A stretch of DNA of 64,000 bases from the NCBI GenBank assembly GCA_016719885.1, contig JADJYF010000016.1, positions 77,807 through 141,806 of the forward strand, given 5' to 3'. Under the pieces are notes generated by a model. It was given only the letters and a program-made list of their open reading frames with translations. It made no database searches and had not been told where the DNA came from. Origin of the DNA: Pseudomonadota bacterium. GTDB taxonomy: Bacteria > Pseudomonadota > Gammaproteobacteria > Ga0077536. The translations under genes and the position numbers were made by a program. This document shows, piece after piece, positions 43,326-52,386 of the stretch (positions within the stretch are counted from its first letter, which is position 1; every line of letters starts with the position of its first letter).

Positions 43326-44228
43326 TCAAAGCTTTTGCTCACCGCGCGCGGCAAACACCATGGTCGCGACACCGCTGCCGAGTATGACCAGGATGCCGAG
43401 CAGGCTGAAGCTGTCGGGCAACTGGTGGAAGAACAGGTAGCCGGTGGCGGTCGACCAGATGAGCTGCATGAACAGCAGCGGCGCGATGAACGAAGCGCTG
43501 GACCACACGTAGGCGCGAATCAGGCACCACTGGCTGATGGCGCCGAGCACGCCGAGCGTGGCGAGCATCACCAGCTGGCGCGTGGAAAGATCCTGCGGCC
43601 AGCCGCCCCACGCGCCCTGCCAGGGCAGCAGGGCGGCCGAGATCACGACGCTGATGGCGGCCGAGATGAACATGGTGGTGAAGGAATTGTCGACCAGCGC
43701 CAGGCGCCGGGTCAGCAATTGGAACGTGACATTGCACACCACGGTCAGCAGCGCGAACACCACGCCGAGCTGGTCGAGCTGGCTGCCGGGCCTGACCAGC
43801 ACCAGCATGCCGAGGAAGCCCACCCCCGCGCCTATCCAGCGCACGCGCGTGACCTGCTCGGCGAGCATGCGGCCGGCCAGCAACATGACGATGAAGGGCG
43901 TGATGAAGTTGATGGCGGTGGCTTCGGCCTGCGGCAGGCGAAACAGTGCGGAGAAGAAGAACAGCGTGAAGCCGGCCATGGCGAGACCGCGCCACACCTG
44001 CAGCGCCACGTGCTCGGTGACGAACAGCTGGCGACCCAGGCGCGGCCCCAGCACCACCACCATCAGCAGCGCCTGGCCGGCATGGCGCACCAGCGCGATG
44101 AGCGGTATGCCCATGTCGCGCGACAGGCTCTTGCCGGTGGCATCGAGCAGCGCGAACAAGGTCTGCGCGCCGATCAGCAGCGCGAGCGCGCGCAGCGGGT
44201 GGAAGCCCGTGGCATGCGCGGCACTCAA
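43326..44228 (-). CDS. EamA-type (DMT) membrane transporter
   Basis: A 300-residue membrane protein with about ten hydrophobic helices in two EamA repeats (first from LRALALLIGAQTLFALLDAT, second from LVMLATLGVLGAISQWCLIR). RhaT/EamA family members export amino acids, nucleotides or other metabolites; the substrate cannot be inferred. It is 21 bases upstream of the acyl-CoA dehydrogenase on the same strand and 12 bases downstream of the PQQ dehydrogenase, so the three may form an operon. Confidence 0.88.
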   Translation of the reverse strand: MSAAHATGFHPLRALALLIGAQTLFALLDATGKSLSRDMGIPLIALVRHAGQALLMVVVLGPRLGRQLFVTEHVALQVWRGLAMAGFTLFFFSALFRLPQAEATAINFITPFIVMLLAGRMLAEQVTRVRWIGAGVGFLGMLVLVRPGSQLDQLGVVFALLTVVCNVTFQLLTRRLALVDNSFTTMFISAAISVVISAALLPWQGAWGGWPQDLSTRQLVMLATLGVLGAISQWCLIRAYVWSSASFIAPLLFMQLIWSTATGYLFFHQLPDSFSLLGILVILGSGVATMVFAARGEQKL

Positions 44229-44240
44229 GCTAGGCTGCGC

Positions 44241-46094
44241 CTACTGCCACTGCATGAGGAACGCGGCGATGTCGCGAATGTCGCGTTCGTCCTGCGCGTT
44301 CAAGGGCTCGGGGAAGGGTTGCGGCATGGGCGCACGCGGCTTCTTGATGAAGGCCACCAACTCATCGACGCTCATCTTGTTCTTGACCTTGGTGAGATCG
44401 ATCGGCTGCCAGGTCTTGCCATCGGCGCCGTGGCAGGCGCCGCACAGACCGAAGTAAAGATCGCGACCGCGCGTGATGTCGGCGGCTTGCGCGGCCGCCT
44501 CGCGCGCCAGCACTGCTTCGGGCAGTGCCATGATCACGATGCTCGGCCGGCCGGTCGCGCCGAACAGCGAACGCGAGACATTGCCCGAGGTGAAGGCCAC
44601 GTACTGCTTGCCACGGTTCTCATAGGTGATGACGCCGCCCGACAGCGAACCGCCGGTGGCGACGCTCTTCAGCACCTTGCCGCTGTCGCTTTCGAACACG
44701 AAGAAATTACCGGCGTTGTCACCGCCAAGCACGATGCCGCCGGCGGTCGGCGTGATGCCGCTCAGCACCGCGGCGTCGGCATGGTATTGCCAGGCAATCT
44801 TGCCGCTGTCGGCGTCGAGCGCGGTGAACCAGCCGCTCGGCTGGCCGACGCCGGTGAAGCTGCCGCCGTAATTGGCGCCGCCCGCCACCGGCTTGGTGCC
44901 GGATTCGCGGCGCATGATCGAACAGTAATCGAGCGCGCCGACGAACAGGCGATTGCGTTCCGGATCGAAACCCGGCCCGTTCCATTCCACGCCGCCGGCC
45001 ACGCCCGGGCACACCTTCACGCCGTCCTCGGTGGGCTGCGGCGGGTTTTCATCGACGGTGGTGACCGCGGTTTTCGCCACCAGCTTGCGGCTGTCGCGAT
45101 CGACGATGTGCAGGTAGCCGTCCTTGCCGGCGGCGGCCATGGTTTGTTTGCGCTGGCTGTTGCGATACAGCACCGGCGCCGCGGCAAGGTCGTGATCGAA
45201 ACCATCGTTGGGCGCGAGCTGGTACCACCATTTGAGCTTGCCGGTCAGTGCATCCAGCACCACCACGCTGTTGGTGTAGAGGTTGGCGCCGGGGCGATCG
45301 CCCGGCGAGAAATCCGGCACTGGATTGGCGACCGGAATGAAGATCTCGGCGCTGGCCGCGTCGAGCGCGAAGTGCGACCAGGTGCCGCCACCGCCAGTGC
45401 CCTTGTTCCACACCGTGTCCTGCCAGGTTTCCGAACCCGGTTCGCCGGGCAGGGGGATGGTGTAGAAGCGCCACACCTCGCGCCCGCTGTCGGCGTCGTA
45501 GGCCATGACGCGGCCGCGCACGCCGAACTCCGAGGCGGCGGTGCCTACGATCACCAGGCCGTTCCAGGCCAGCGGCGCGCCCGACACGAATTCGCCCTGG
45601 TCCGGCTCGCCGACCGCGTTCTTCCACACGAGCTCGCCGCTCTTCGCATCGAGTGCGATCACATGGCCATCACCGGTGCCGCGGAACAGGCGCCCGCCGT
45701 AATGCGCGACACCGCGATTGACCGGGAACGGCATGCGCTTTTCGGGGCGGTAGCTGACCCGCCATTTGACCGCGCAGGTCACCGGGTCGAGCGCGAGCGT
45801 GTCGGTGCTGGTGGTGGCGTACATGACATCGTCGATGACCACCAGGCCGGCCTGGAAAGAGCCATGATCATCGATACGGATGCGGCACACTTCGGCCAGC
45901 TCGGCGGCGTTGCCGCTGTTGATCTGACGCAGCGGCGAATAGCGCTGGCCATCGGGCGTCTTGTTGTAGCTCGACCACTCGGCGCCGACGCTGACGGGAT
46001 GGGGCGCGGATTGTTTGCCGGCGGCATGGACAGCGGGCGCGCACAGGCCGAGCAGCGCGGCCAAGGCAAGGGCGCGCATGGAATGACGAGTCAT
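44241..46094 (-). CDS. PQQ-dependent quinohemoprotein dehydrogenase
   Basis: Periplasmic quinoprotein predicted to oxidise an alcohol or related substrate with PQQ and pass electrons to a fused cytochrome c. The 617-residue protein has a signal peptide (MRALALAALLGLCAPAVHAA), a PQQ beta-propeller (W motifs such as KSGELVWKNAVGEPDQG, ALTGKLKWWYQLAPNDGFDH, DADSGKIAWQYHAD) and a C-terminal haem c site CGACHG (about residue 549). No adjacent Cys-Cys pair, typical of classic PQQ alcohol dehydrogenases, is present. ATG 46094 with GGGGAGGA upstream is chosen over the longer open frame. Confidence 0.85.
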   Translation of the reverse strand: MTRHSMRALALAALLGLCAPAVHAAGKQSAPHPVSVGAEWSSYNKTPDGQRYSPLRQINSGNAAELAEVCRIRIDDHGSFQAGLVVIDDVMYATTSTDTLALDPVTCAVKWRVSYRPEKRMPFPVNRGVAHYGGRLFRGTGDGHVIALDAKSGELVWKNAVGEPDQGEFVSGAPLAWNGLVIVGTAASEFGVRGRVMAYDADSGREVWRFYTIPLPGEPGSETWQDTVWNKGTGGGGTWSHFALDAASAEIFIPVANPVPDFSPGDRPGANLYTNSVVVLDALTGKLKWWYQLAPNDGFDHDLAAAPVLYRNSQRKQTMAAAGKDGYLHIVDRDSRKLVAKTAVTTVDENPPQPTEDGVKVCPGVAGGVEWNGPGFDPERNRLFVGALDYCSIMRRESGTKPVAGGANYGGSFTGVGQPSGWFTALDADSGKIAWQYHADAAVLSGITPTAGGIVLGGDNAGNFFVFESDSGKVLKSVATGGSLSGGVITYENRGKQYVAFTSGNVSRSLFGATGRPSIVIMALPEAVLAREAAAQAADITRGRDLYFGLCGACHGADGKTWQPIDLTKVKNKMSVDELVAFIKKPRAPMPQPFPEPLNAQDERDIRDIAAFLMQWQ

Positions 46095-46185
46095 GTATGG
46101 TCCTCCCCAGGAACTCCGGATGGCGGCGCGTCGTTGCGGTCGCGCCGCCGAACTCGCATCGATTGTACCGCGCGGAATGCGGCCG

Positions 46186-47037
46186 TCACGCGCGCCCGGC
46201 GCGGCGCAGCAGGTCGGTGACGGGCGCATCGCACCAGGCGCGCGTCACCACGTCGGCGTGTTCCACCGTGCCGTCGAGCGGCACCAGGCAGGCGTTGCCC
46301 GGCGCGAGTTTGGTACGCAAGCCCAAGTGCGCTACCACCGGCCCCTGTTGCAACAGGCCGCGCAGGTGCACGTTGCCGCGGCGCGTGCTGTGGGTATAGG
46401 CGCTGACCAGGAACGCATGGCGGTGATGGTGCTCGAACCACGCGGCGAACAGCGCTGCGTGATCGTAGAGCGCATCGAGCAGCACCACGCCGCGCACGCG
46501 TGAGCGCACGCCGCCGAGCCGCAGCGCCGCCGCCGCCGGACAATAGCCGCCGCTGTAGGCGACGAGGATCACGCGGGCGCGCCTGAACACGGCGGCGTCC
46601 ACCTGACCGAGCGTGCCGAGCCCGTCGGCCGCTTCGTCGAGAAAGCGCCTGAACACGCCGCGCTGCGCGAAGCGACCGGCACTGGAATCGGGCGCATCGA
46701 GCGCGAGCTGCGGCGCCACCAGCACGGCGTTGATGTGCGCCGCGCACACCTGGCGCACCAACTGCTGGCGCTGCACCACGTCGCGCTCGAGGCGCGCGCG
46801 GTTGCCGTGCAGGTAGACCACCATGGTCGCGGTCTCGCGCGCATCGAAGTTGTGCGGCACCGCCAGCAACACGTCACGCGAGCTGTAGGTCGGCTGTTCC
46901 CAGAACACTTCGCCGTGGCGCGTGGTGCGGCCCCGGCGCGCGCCATCGCGCCGATCGAAAAAAGGATGGCCCTTGCGCAGCGGAAACGGGCCGTGGGCGA
47001 ACGATGCGATGGCGATGCGTGCGCGCGAAGTCGTCAT
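46186..47037 (-). CDS. Alpha/beta-hydrolase-like protein
   Basis: A 283-residue protein with the hydrolase fold pattern: VVYLHGNRARLERDVVQRQQ (oxyanion HG, about residue 75), NAVLVAPQLALDAPDS, the nucleophile elbow VAYSGGYCPAAAAL (Ser in YSGG, about residue 160), and VVLLDALYDH as a possible acid strand. No signal peptide is clear. It lies between the PQQ dehydrogenase and the membrane spermidine-synthase-like gene, 21 bases from the latter. Substrate unknown; the His of the triad is not certain. Confidence 0.6.
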   Translation of the reverse strand: MTTSRARIAIASFAHGPFPLRKGHPFFDRRDGARRGRTTRHGEVFWEQPTYSSRDVLLAVPHNFDARETATMVVYLHGNRARLERDVVQRQQLVRQVCAAHINAVLVAPQLALDAPDSSAGRFAQRGVFRRFLDEAADGLGTLGQVDAAVFRRARVILVAYSGGYCPAAAALRLGGVRSRVRGVVLLDALYDHAALFAAWFEHHHRHAFLVSAYTHSTRRGNVHLRGLLQQGPVVAHLGLRTKLAPGNACLVPLDGTVEHADVVTRAWCDAPVTDLLRRAGRA

Positions 47038-47058
47038 GCCGCGCGCCGCTCGTGATGA

Positions 47059-49686
47059 CTAGGCGTCGGCCGGCAACAGCGGCCGCAGCAGGGCGCGGAA
47101 GGCCGGCAGTGCCACGAGGTACAGCAGGCCTGCGAGCACCAGCGCCGAGCTCAAGCCGAAAGACGTCGCCAGCAGCGGCACCAGCGCCGCGCCTATCACC
47201 GACATGCAACCGTTCACGCCCCATGCCCACAGGAACATCTGTTCCTTGCCGAGTCGCGCCAGCCACGTCATGCCGGTCGGCAGCGGCATGCCCATCAGGA
47301 AGGCCGGCGGCAGGATCAAGAGGAAACACGCGGGCAGGCGCCAGGCATAGGGCAGCGCGCCGACGACCTCGAGCGCGCGGTCGATGAACAGGCCGTAACC
47401 GATCAGCAGCAGCGCGATGGCGATGAACACCCACGGCATGACGCGCCGCGCCGCGTCGAGATAACGCTCCGCGCACAGGCTGCCCAGGCCGGAGAACACC
47501 AGCATGCCGGTGATGAGCACGGTGGCCGACACCGTGGCATTGCTCAAGGCGAGGATGAAATGACTGATCAGCACCACCTCGACCATGATGTAGCCCGCGC
47601 CCAGGCATGCGAAATACAGCAGCGTGCCGGCCTTGCCGGGGCAACGCGCCAGCAGGCCGCGCCAGCCGAACAGCGCCGGCAAGGCGATGAGGATGGCGCC
47701 GGCGCAGCACGCGATGATGAGCGTCGCCCACACCAGGAGGTAACCCCATTCGTCCTGCAGCAGGTCGAGCCTGTCGAGTACGCCGGGCAAGGAGGCGGGG
47801 CGCAGGTAGGCGGCGAAGTAGGGGCGTTGATTGGTGAGCGCGTGCAAGTCGTAGACATAGGTGTCGGCGAACGGCTGCCACGTGTCCGCGAGCAATGCCG
47901 CCCATGCCGCGCGCGCGAGCGCGATCGACGGCATCACTGCCGGCGCAGCGCCGCCTTCGGCGCCCATGTCGTCAGCTCCCTCGCCGGCGCCAGGCTCGCC
48001 GCCGCCGGTGTTTTCATCGGGCAGGCTGGCGTCGCCGGAGGCCGGCAGCTTGCCGAAGATCTGCGCGCGATAGGCGGCCATCTCGCGGTCGGCGGCGTGT
48101 GCGTCGACACGGTTGCCCGGCGCCTGGATTTCATCGAAGGACAGCGCGCGGGTGCGCGCTTTCAGCGTCGCGATCTCCGCGTCGCTGAAACCACCGCGTC
48201 GATACAGCACCGTGGAGGTGGAGAGATAGCTCGACACCACGTAGAAGCAGCGTTCGATGTCTTGTTCGCCCATCTCGCGCGCGGCCGCCACCATGGTGGC
48301 ATACAGACGCAGCACCGACTTCGGTGGCTCTTCCTTGTTCCACAACGTCACCGCCAGCACACCGCCCTCGTCGAGGGCGCGCATGTAGGTTTGCATCGCC
48401 TCGGTGGTGTAGTTGTATTTCTCGGCGATGGCAAAGCCGCCGGGATTCGACAGCCCGGCCGAGTCGGCGAGGCTGAGATCGACCACGTCGTAACGTTCGG
48501 CGGTGTTGGACAGGAAAATGCGCCCGTCCTGGTCCACCACCTTGACGCGCGGCTTGGCGAGGATGTCGCCGGTGAATTCGCGCAAGCCCTCGTCTTCACG
48601 AAACGCGCGCAGCACCGCCGGGTTGCTGTCGGCCACCGTCACCGAACGCGCGCCCTTGTTGAGCGCGCCGGCGGTCGACAGGCCGCCGCCGAATTGCACG
48701 ACGAACACGTCCGCGTCTTTCTTCAAGGCGAAGGGCAGCGCGGTCGGCAGGTAATCGAAGTAGGCGGTCTGGCTGGGCGGCAGGTCGCGGATGATGCCTA
48801 TCGGCCCGTCGCCGTCGATGTAGAGACCGAGATAGGCGTTGTCCGGCATCTGCGGCAGGTTGAGCGCGGCGTTGTCCGACAGGCCGGGCGCGAAGTGCAG
48901 GTAGGAACTGGCGTAGATCTCGAGATGACCGAAAGGCGTGGCGCGCGCGTAGACGCGCTTGGCGTCCGGGAAACGCTGCGCGTAGGACACGCCCTTGTAT
49001 TCCGACACCGCCAGCCGCGTGAGGCCGAGGCTGTCCGCCACCCAGGTCTGCCCGGACCAGGCCAACGCGCCCGCCACCAGCAATCCGAGCAGCACGCCGC
49101 GACTGGCGATGGCCGCCGCCCAGGCGATGCCGGCCGCCAGCCACAGCATCAGCGGTATCAGCAGCAGGTGCTCGGGTGGATACAGCCACATGCCGCCGAG
49201 GGTCGCGAGGCCGCACAGTCCGCAGCCGGCGAGATCGGCGAAGTAGATGCGCGCGAATTCGCGACGGGTTTTCAGGAACACGGTGCCGAGAAACAGGCTG
49301 CCGGTGAAGAACGGCAGCAGGTAGAGCACGAAGTTGCCCGCCAGTCGCCATTTCTGGCTGTCGTCGGCAATCAGGAAGATGGCGTTGAAGGGATACTGCT
49401 GGGCGAGCAGGTTGGCGGCCACCGCGATGGGACCAAATGCCAGCAGCGCTGCGCTGGCCACAGTTCGCCAATGGCGTTCGAACCAGGGCTGGCGCACGCA
49501 CATCACGGTGCTCGAAATGCCGACGCCGAGCATCGCGATGCTGACGATGAACGAACCGAAATGCGCCCAGTTGCCGGCCGCGAAGATGCGCATCACCGCG
49601 ATCTGCAGCGCGATGACGGCGCCCGCCAGCAGGCCGACCGCGATGTACAGGCGGGCGCCAGAGTTCAACTCGCGAGCGTCTTGCAT
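47059..49686 (-). CDS. Membrane protein with spermidine-synthase-like domain
   Basis: An 875-residue protein with many membrane helices: about six at the N-terminus (residues 12-215), an extra-membrane domain with a SAM-dependent aminopropyl/methyltransferase fold (about 290-500; the nucleotide loop VVQFGGGLSTAGALNKGARS, then VVDLSLADSAGL), and about six C-terminal helices (640-865). Multi-pass spermidine synthase-like proteins of unknown function are known in many proteobacteria; polyamine synthesis is not shown. It is next to a Tat-exported methyltransferase-like gene. A Gly/Glu-rich loop (about 575-590) separates the soluble domain from the last helices. Confidence 0.7.
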   Translation of the reverse strand: MQDARELNSGARLYIAVGLLAGAVIALQIAVMRIFAAGNWAHFGSFIVSIAMLGVGISSTVMCVRQPWFERHWRTVASAALLAFGPIAVAANLLAQQYPFNAIFLIADDSQKWRLAGNFVLYLLPFFTGSLFLGTVFLKTRREFARIYFADLAGCGLCGLATLGGMWLYPPEHLLLIPLMLWLAAGIAWAAAIASRGVLLGLLVAGALAWSGQTWVADSLGLTRLAVSEYKGVSYAQRFPDAKRVYARATPFGHLEIYASSYLHFAPGLSDNAALNLPQMPDNAYLGLYIDGDGPIGIIRDLPPSQTAYFDYLPTALPFALKKDADVFVVQFGGGLSTAGALNKGARSVTVADSNPAVLRAFREDEGLREFTGDILAKPRVKVVDQDGRIFLSNTAERYDVVDLSLADSAGLSNPGGFAIAEKYNYTTEAMQTYMRALDEGGVLAVTLWNKEEPPKSVLRLYATMVAAAREMGEQDIERCFYVVSSYLSTSTVLYRRGGFSDAEIATLKARTRALSFDEIQAPGNRVDAHAADREMAAYRAQIFGKLPASGDASLPDENTGGGEPGAGEGADDMGAEGGAAPAVMPSIALARAAWAALLADTWQPFADTYVYDLHALTNQRPYFAAYLRPASLPGVLDRLDLLQDEWGYLLVWATLIIACCAGAILIALPALFGWRGLLARCPGKAGTLLYFACLGAGYIMVEVVLISHFILALSNATVSATVLITGMLVFSGLGSLCAERYLDAARRVMPWVFIAIALLLIGYGLFIDRALEVVGALPYAWRLPACFLLILPPAFLMGMPLPTGMTWLARLGKEQMFLWAWGVNGCMSVIGAALVPLLATSFGLSSALVLAGLLYLVALPAFRALLRPLLPADA

Positions 49687-49835
49687 GGATGCGGTCTCAA
49701 CAATCCTGCGCCGGTTGCCCCGTGCCGTGGCGCTGCGTGATAGGCGCCGGGCGGGCGGCTGGCGGGTTCACGGTCGCCGGCGCGGTCCGGCCGCAAGGCC
49801 GCCTGCCCCCGCGGCGGCCACCGCGGTGGGTGGGC

Positions 49836-50705
49836 TCAGGTGTTGTGGGTGCCCGAGATCTTGTCGCCGTCCAGTTTCTTGAACGGCACGAAGGGCACGA
49901 TGCGACCGTTGTAGATGTCGGTGCGCGCGATATGCGTGCTGCCGTCGGCTTCCACGCCCTTGATGATCTTCAGCACGCGTTGCGCACCGGGCGGGCCGAT
50001 AGGCACCAGCATCACGCCCTCGGGCGTAAGCTGCTTCAGCAGCGGCGGTGGCACGTGGTCGATGCCGCAGGTGACGATGACCTTGTCGAAGGGCGCGAAC
50101 TCTTCCCAGCCGTAATAGCCGTCGGCGTTCTTGGTGGTGATGTTCTGGAATTCACTGTAGCCGCGCGCGATGAGGTCGTCGTACACGCCGCGCGTGCGCT
50201 CCGCCAGCGGCTTGATGATCTCGATCGAATAGCACTTGTCGGTCAGGTGCGCGAGGAAGGACGACTGGTAGCCGGAGCCGGTGCCGATCTCGAGCACCTT
50301 GTCGCCCTGCTTGATGTCGAGACTGTTGGTCATGCGCCCGACCAGGTGCGGGCCCGAGATCGTCACGCCGTAGCCGATGTCGAGGAAGTTGTGATCGTAG
50401 CTGTGCGAGCGGTTGACCTTCTGCACGAACTCTTCGCGCGGGGTCAGGAGGAAGGCGCGTTTGATGACGTCGTCCCACACGTCCTTGTGTTCGACCATGG
50501 CCTGCAGACGGTCCCAGCGCTGGCCGAGGAAGTGACGGTCTTCGCCGCGGTTGCTGACCATCCATTCGACGAAGGCCTCGCGCTCGGTCATCGGCGGTTC
50601 GAGGTCGAAGGTGAACGGCGTGCCGAGCGCGGCGCGCGTGGTCAGCGGCATCATGCCGCCGGCGGCGAGGACGGACATCCCTGCGAGAAACTGTCTACGG
50701 TTCAA
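49836..50705 (-). CDS. Exported protein-L-isoaspartate O-methyltransferase-like protein (Tat signal)
   Basis: A Pcm-family fold (repairs isoaspartyl residues with SAM) carrying a Tat signal: NRRQFLAGMSVLAAGGMMPL at the N-terminus. The 289-residue protein has the SAM motif VLEIGTGSGYQSSFLAHL (about residues 140-157), a Pcm-like upstream segment (HNFLDIGYGVTISGPHLVGR) and FDKVIVTCGIDHVPPPLLKQ. The start is uncertain: TTG 50705 has GGAG eight bases upstream and begins at the NRR motif; GTG 50714 would add VFR but puts GGAG on the codon. Export of a SAM enzyme would be unusual. Confidence 0.78.
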   Translation of the reverse strand: MNRRQFLAGMSVLAAGGMMPLTTRAALGTPFTFDLEPPMTEREAFVEWMVSNRGEDRHFLGQRWDRLQAMVEHKDVWDDVIKRAFLLTPREEFVQKVNRSHSYDHNFLDIGYGVTISGPHLVGRMTNSLDIKQGDKVLEIGTGSGYQSSFLAHLTDKCYSIEIIKPLAERTRGVYDDLIARGYSEFQNITTKNADGYYGWEEFAPFDKVIVTCGIDHVPPPLLKQLTPEGVMLVPIGPPGAQRVLKIIKGVEADGSTHIARTDIYNGRIVPFVPFKKLDGDKISGTHNT

Positions 50706-51046
50706 ACGAAACACTCCATAAGATTGGGCGCCTGGCTCGCGCGACCGCTGGCGAGGACGCGGCGGCCCGCCAAGGCCGCGCTTCGACATCGCGCGCGGCA
50801 TCGACGTTCCCGGCCGCATCCGGCACCGGCAACGAAAGGATGGCCGATGGCGCGCGCCATTATCGCGGCAGATGCCGCAAATCAGAAGTGGGTCGCAGGC
50901 CACAGCGCAAATCCGGCGCCCGCGGGTCGCGCACCGGCCTCCCCGTTAGCGCGTAGCGTGGCGGCCGCGGCAGCGCCGAAAATGCCGGGGCCACGGCCAT
51001 GCGGCCCCGGTCGCGTCCGTCCTTCCGTTCCCACAGGAGACTCCAA

Positions 51047-51535
51047 ATGCGCTTTCATCACATGGCGATTTTCGTGAGCGACATCGACGAGGCGACCCGC
51101 CTGTGGCGCGATGTCATGGGCTTCAAGGTGGTGGTCGACACGGTCATTCCCGACGGCCAGGGTCCGGGTCCCAAGACCTACATGTACCCCAAGCTGCTGG
51201 ACGACATTTTCAAGGTCACGAACGCGCGCTCGAAGATGGTGCTGCTGGCCTCGGACGAGGGCGCCCTGATCGAACTGCAGCAGTGCGAGAACCCGCTGAT
51301 CCAGAAAACCCCGCCCGAGAACCTGCAGTACGGCCATACCGGCTTTCACGAGCTGGGTCTCATGGTCGACGACATCGACGCCTGGTTCGACAAGGTGCGC
51401 GCGGCCGGCTATCGCACCCAGACTGAATACGTGTGGACCTGCGCCTCGATTGGCCGTTCGTTCCTGTTCTACGACGCCGACGGCAACATGATCCAGCTGT
51501 GGGAACACATGAGTGACGCCACCTGGCGGACCTGA
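51047..51535 (+). CDS. VOC (glyoxalase/dioxygenase-fold) protein
   Basis: A 162-residue vicinal-oxygen-chelate protein. It has two beta-alpha-beta-beta halves: FHHMAIFVSDIDEATRLWRD at the N-terminus and GFHELGLMVDDIDAWFDKVR (about residues 105-124), with metal-type ligands His (HHMAIF, HELGLMV) and Glu near the end (IQLWEHM). Family members are glyoxalases, dioxygenases or epimerases; which one is not visible. ATG 51047 with AGGAGA upstream is chosen. It precedes the nitroreductase gene by 48 bases. Confidence 0.82.
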   Translation: MRFHHMAIFVSDIDEATRLWRDVMGFKVVVDTVIPDGQGPGPKTYMYPKLLDDIFKVTNARSKMVLLASDEGALIELQQCENPLIQKTPPENLQYGHTGFHELGLMVDDIDAWFDKVRAAGYRTQTEYVWTCASIGRSFLFYDADGNMIQLWEHMSDATWRT

Positions 51536-51583
51536 GCAAGCGCGCACGCGTCCATCCATCCACACCCATGAGCGGAACCCCCA

Positions 51584-52294
51584 ATGAGCATTGACCAGCC
51601 TCGCCCCATCGATCTCGACAGCGTCGATCATGTGCTGACCACCACCCGCAGCGTGCGCTTGCGCCTGGATTTCGAGCGGCCCGTGCCGACCGCCCTGATC
51701 AAGGATGCGCTGCGCATCGCCTTGCAGGCGCCGACCGGCGCCAATACCCAGACCTGGCGTTTCATGGTGGTGACCGATGCCGCCAAACGACGCACCATCG
51801 CCGACTACTACCGGCAGGCGGCGGCCGACTACGCGGCAGGCAAGACCGGCCTGTCGCGCACCGGCGTGACCATGATGCGCGAATACGATGGCGCCGATCC
51901 GCGCCAGGCCCAGCGCGAAGCGATGCTGAAATCCGGCGGCTACCTCATGGAGAACCTCGAGCGCGCGCCGGTGATGCTGATCCCGTGCATCGAGGGCCGT
52001 TTCGAACACGACGACGTGTTCACCCAGGCCTCGATGTGGGGCTCGATACTGCCGGCCACCTGGTCCTTGATGCTGGCGCTGCGCGCGCGGCGCCTGGCCT
52101 CGGCCTGGACCACCCTGCATCTGCGTCATGAAAAGGAAGTGAGCGCGCTGCTCGGCATTCCGGACAACTACACCCAGGCCGCGCTGCTGCCGGTGGCGTG
52201 GTTGAGCGGCGGTGATTTGAAACCGGCCAAGCGTCTTGCCGTCGAAGAAGTGAGCTGCTGGGATCATTGGCAAGGACGCGAGCCCGGCGTCTAG
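51584..52294 (+). CDS. Nitroreductase family protein
   Basis: FMN-dependent reductase fold of 236 residues. The conserved segment ALQAPTGANTQTWRFMVVTD (about residues 46-65) is the FMN-binding start of the family, followed by a dimer helix region and a C-terminal LLPVAWLSGGDLKPAKRLAV (a family-typical GxxxPAxR-like turn). Reactions in the family include nitro, enone or dehalogenation reductions; the substrate is unknown. Likely in one unit with the VOC gene. Confidence 0.82.
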   Translation: MSIDQPRPIDLDSVDHVLTTTRSVRLRLDFERPVPTALIKDALRIALQAPTGANTQTWRFMVVTDAAKRRTIADYYRQAAADYAAGKTGLSRTGVTMMREYDGADPRQAQREAMLKSGGYLMENLERAPVMLIPCIEGRFEHDDVFTQASMWGSILPATWSLMLALRARRLASAWTTLHLRHEKEVSALLGIPDNYTQAALLPVAWLSGGDLKPAKRLAVEEVSCWDHWQGREPGV

Positions 52295-52386
52295 GGCGCC
52301 GCGCCCGATTGCGTCATGCGCCGCGTGACGCCCACCGGCCCGGCGGAGTACGGTGAGCGCATGGCGCATGACGACAGGGCAGGGTG

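Noticed and set aside
42930..46220. Very long plus-strand open frame (about 1,096 codons) opposite the acyl-CoA dehydrogenase, EamA and PQQ genes
   Set aside because: It is the antisense shadow of three well-recognised genes in very GC-rich DNA, rich in Arg, His and Gly without any domain pattern.
47560..49740. Plus-strand open frame (about 726 codons) opposite the spermidine-synthase-like gene
   Set aside because: Antisense of a membrane protein gene with clear domains; no ribosome site or family match.
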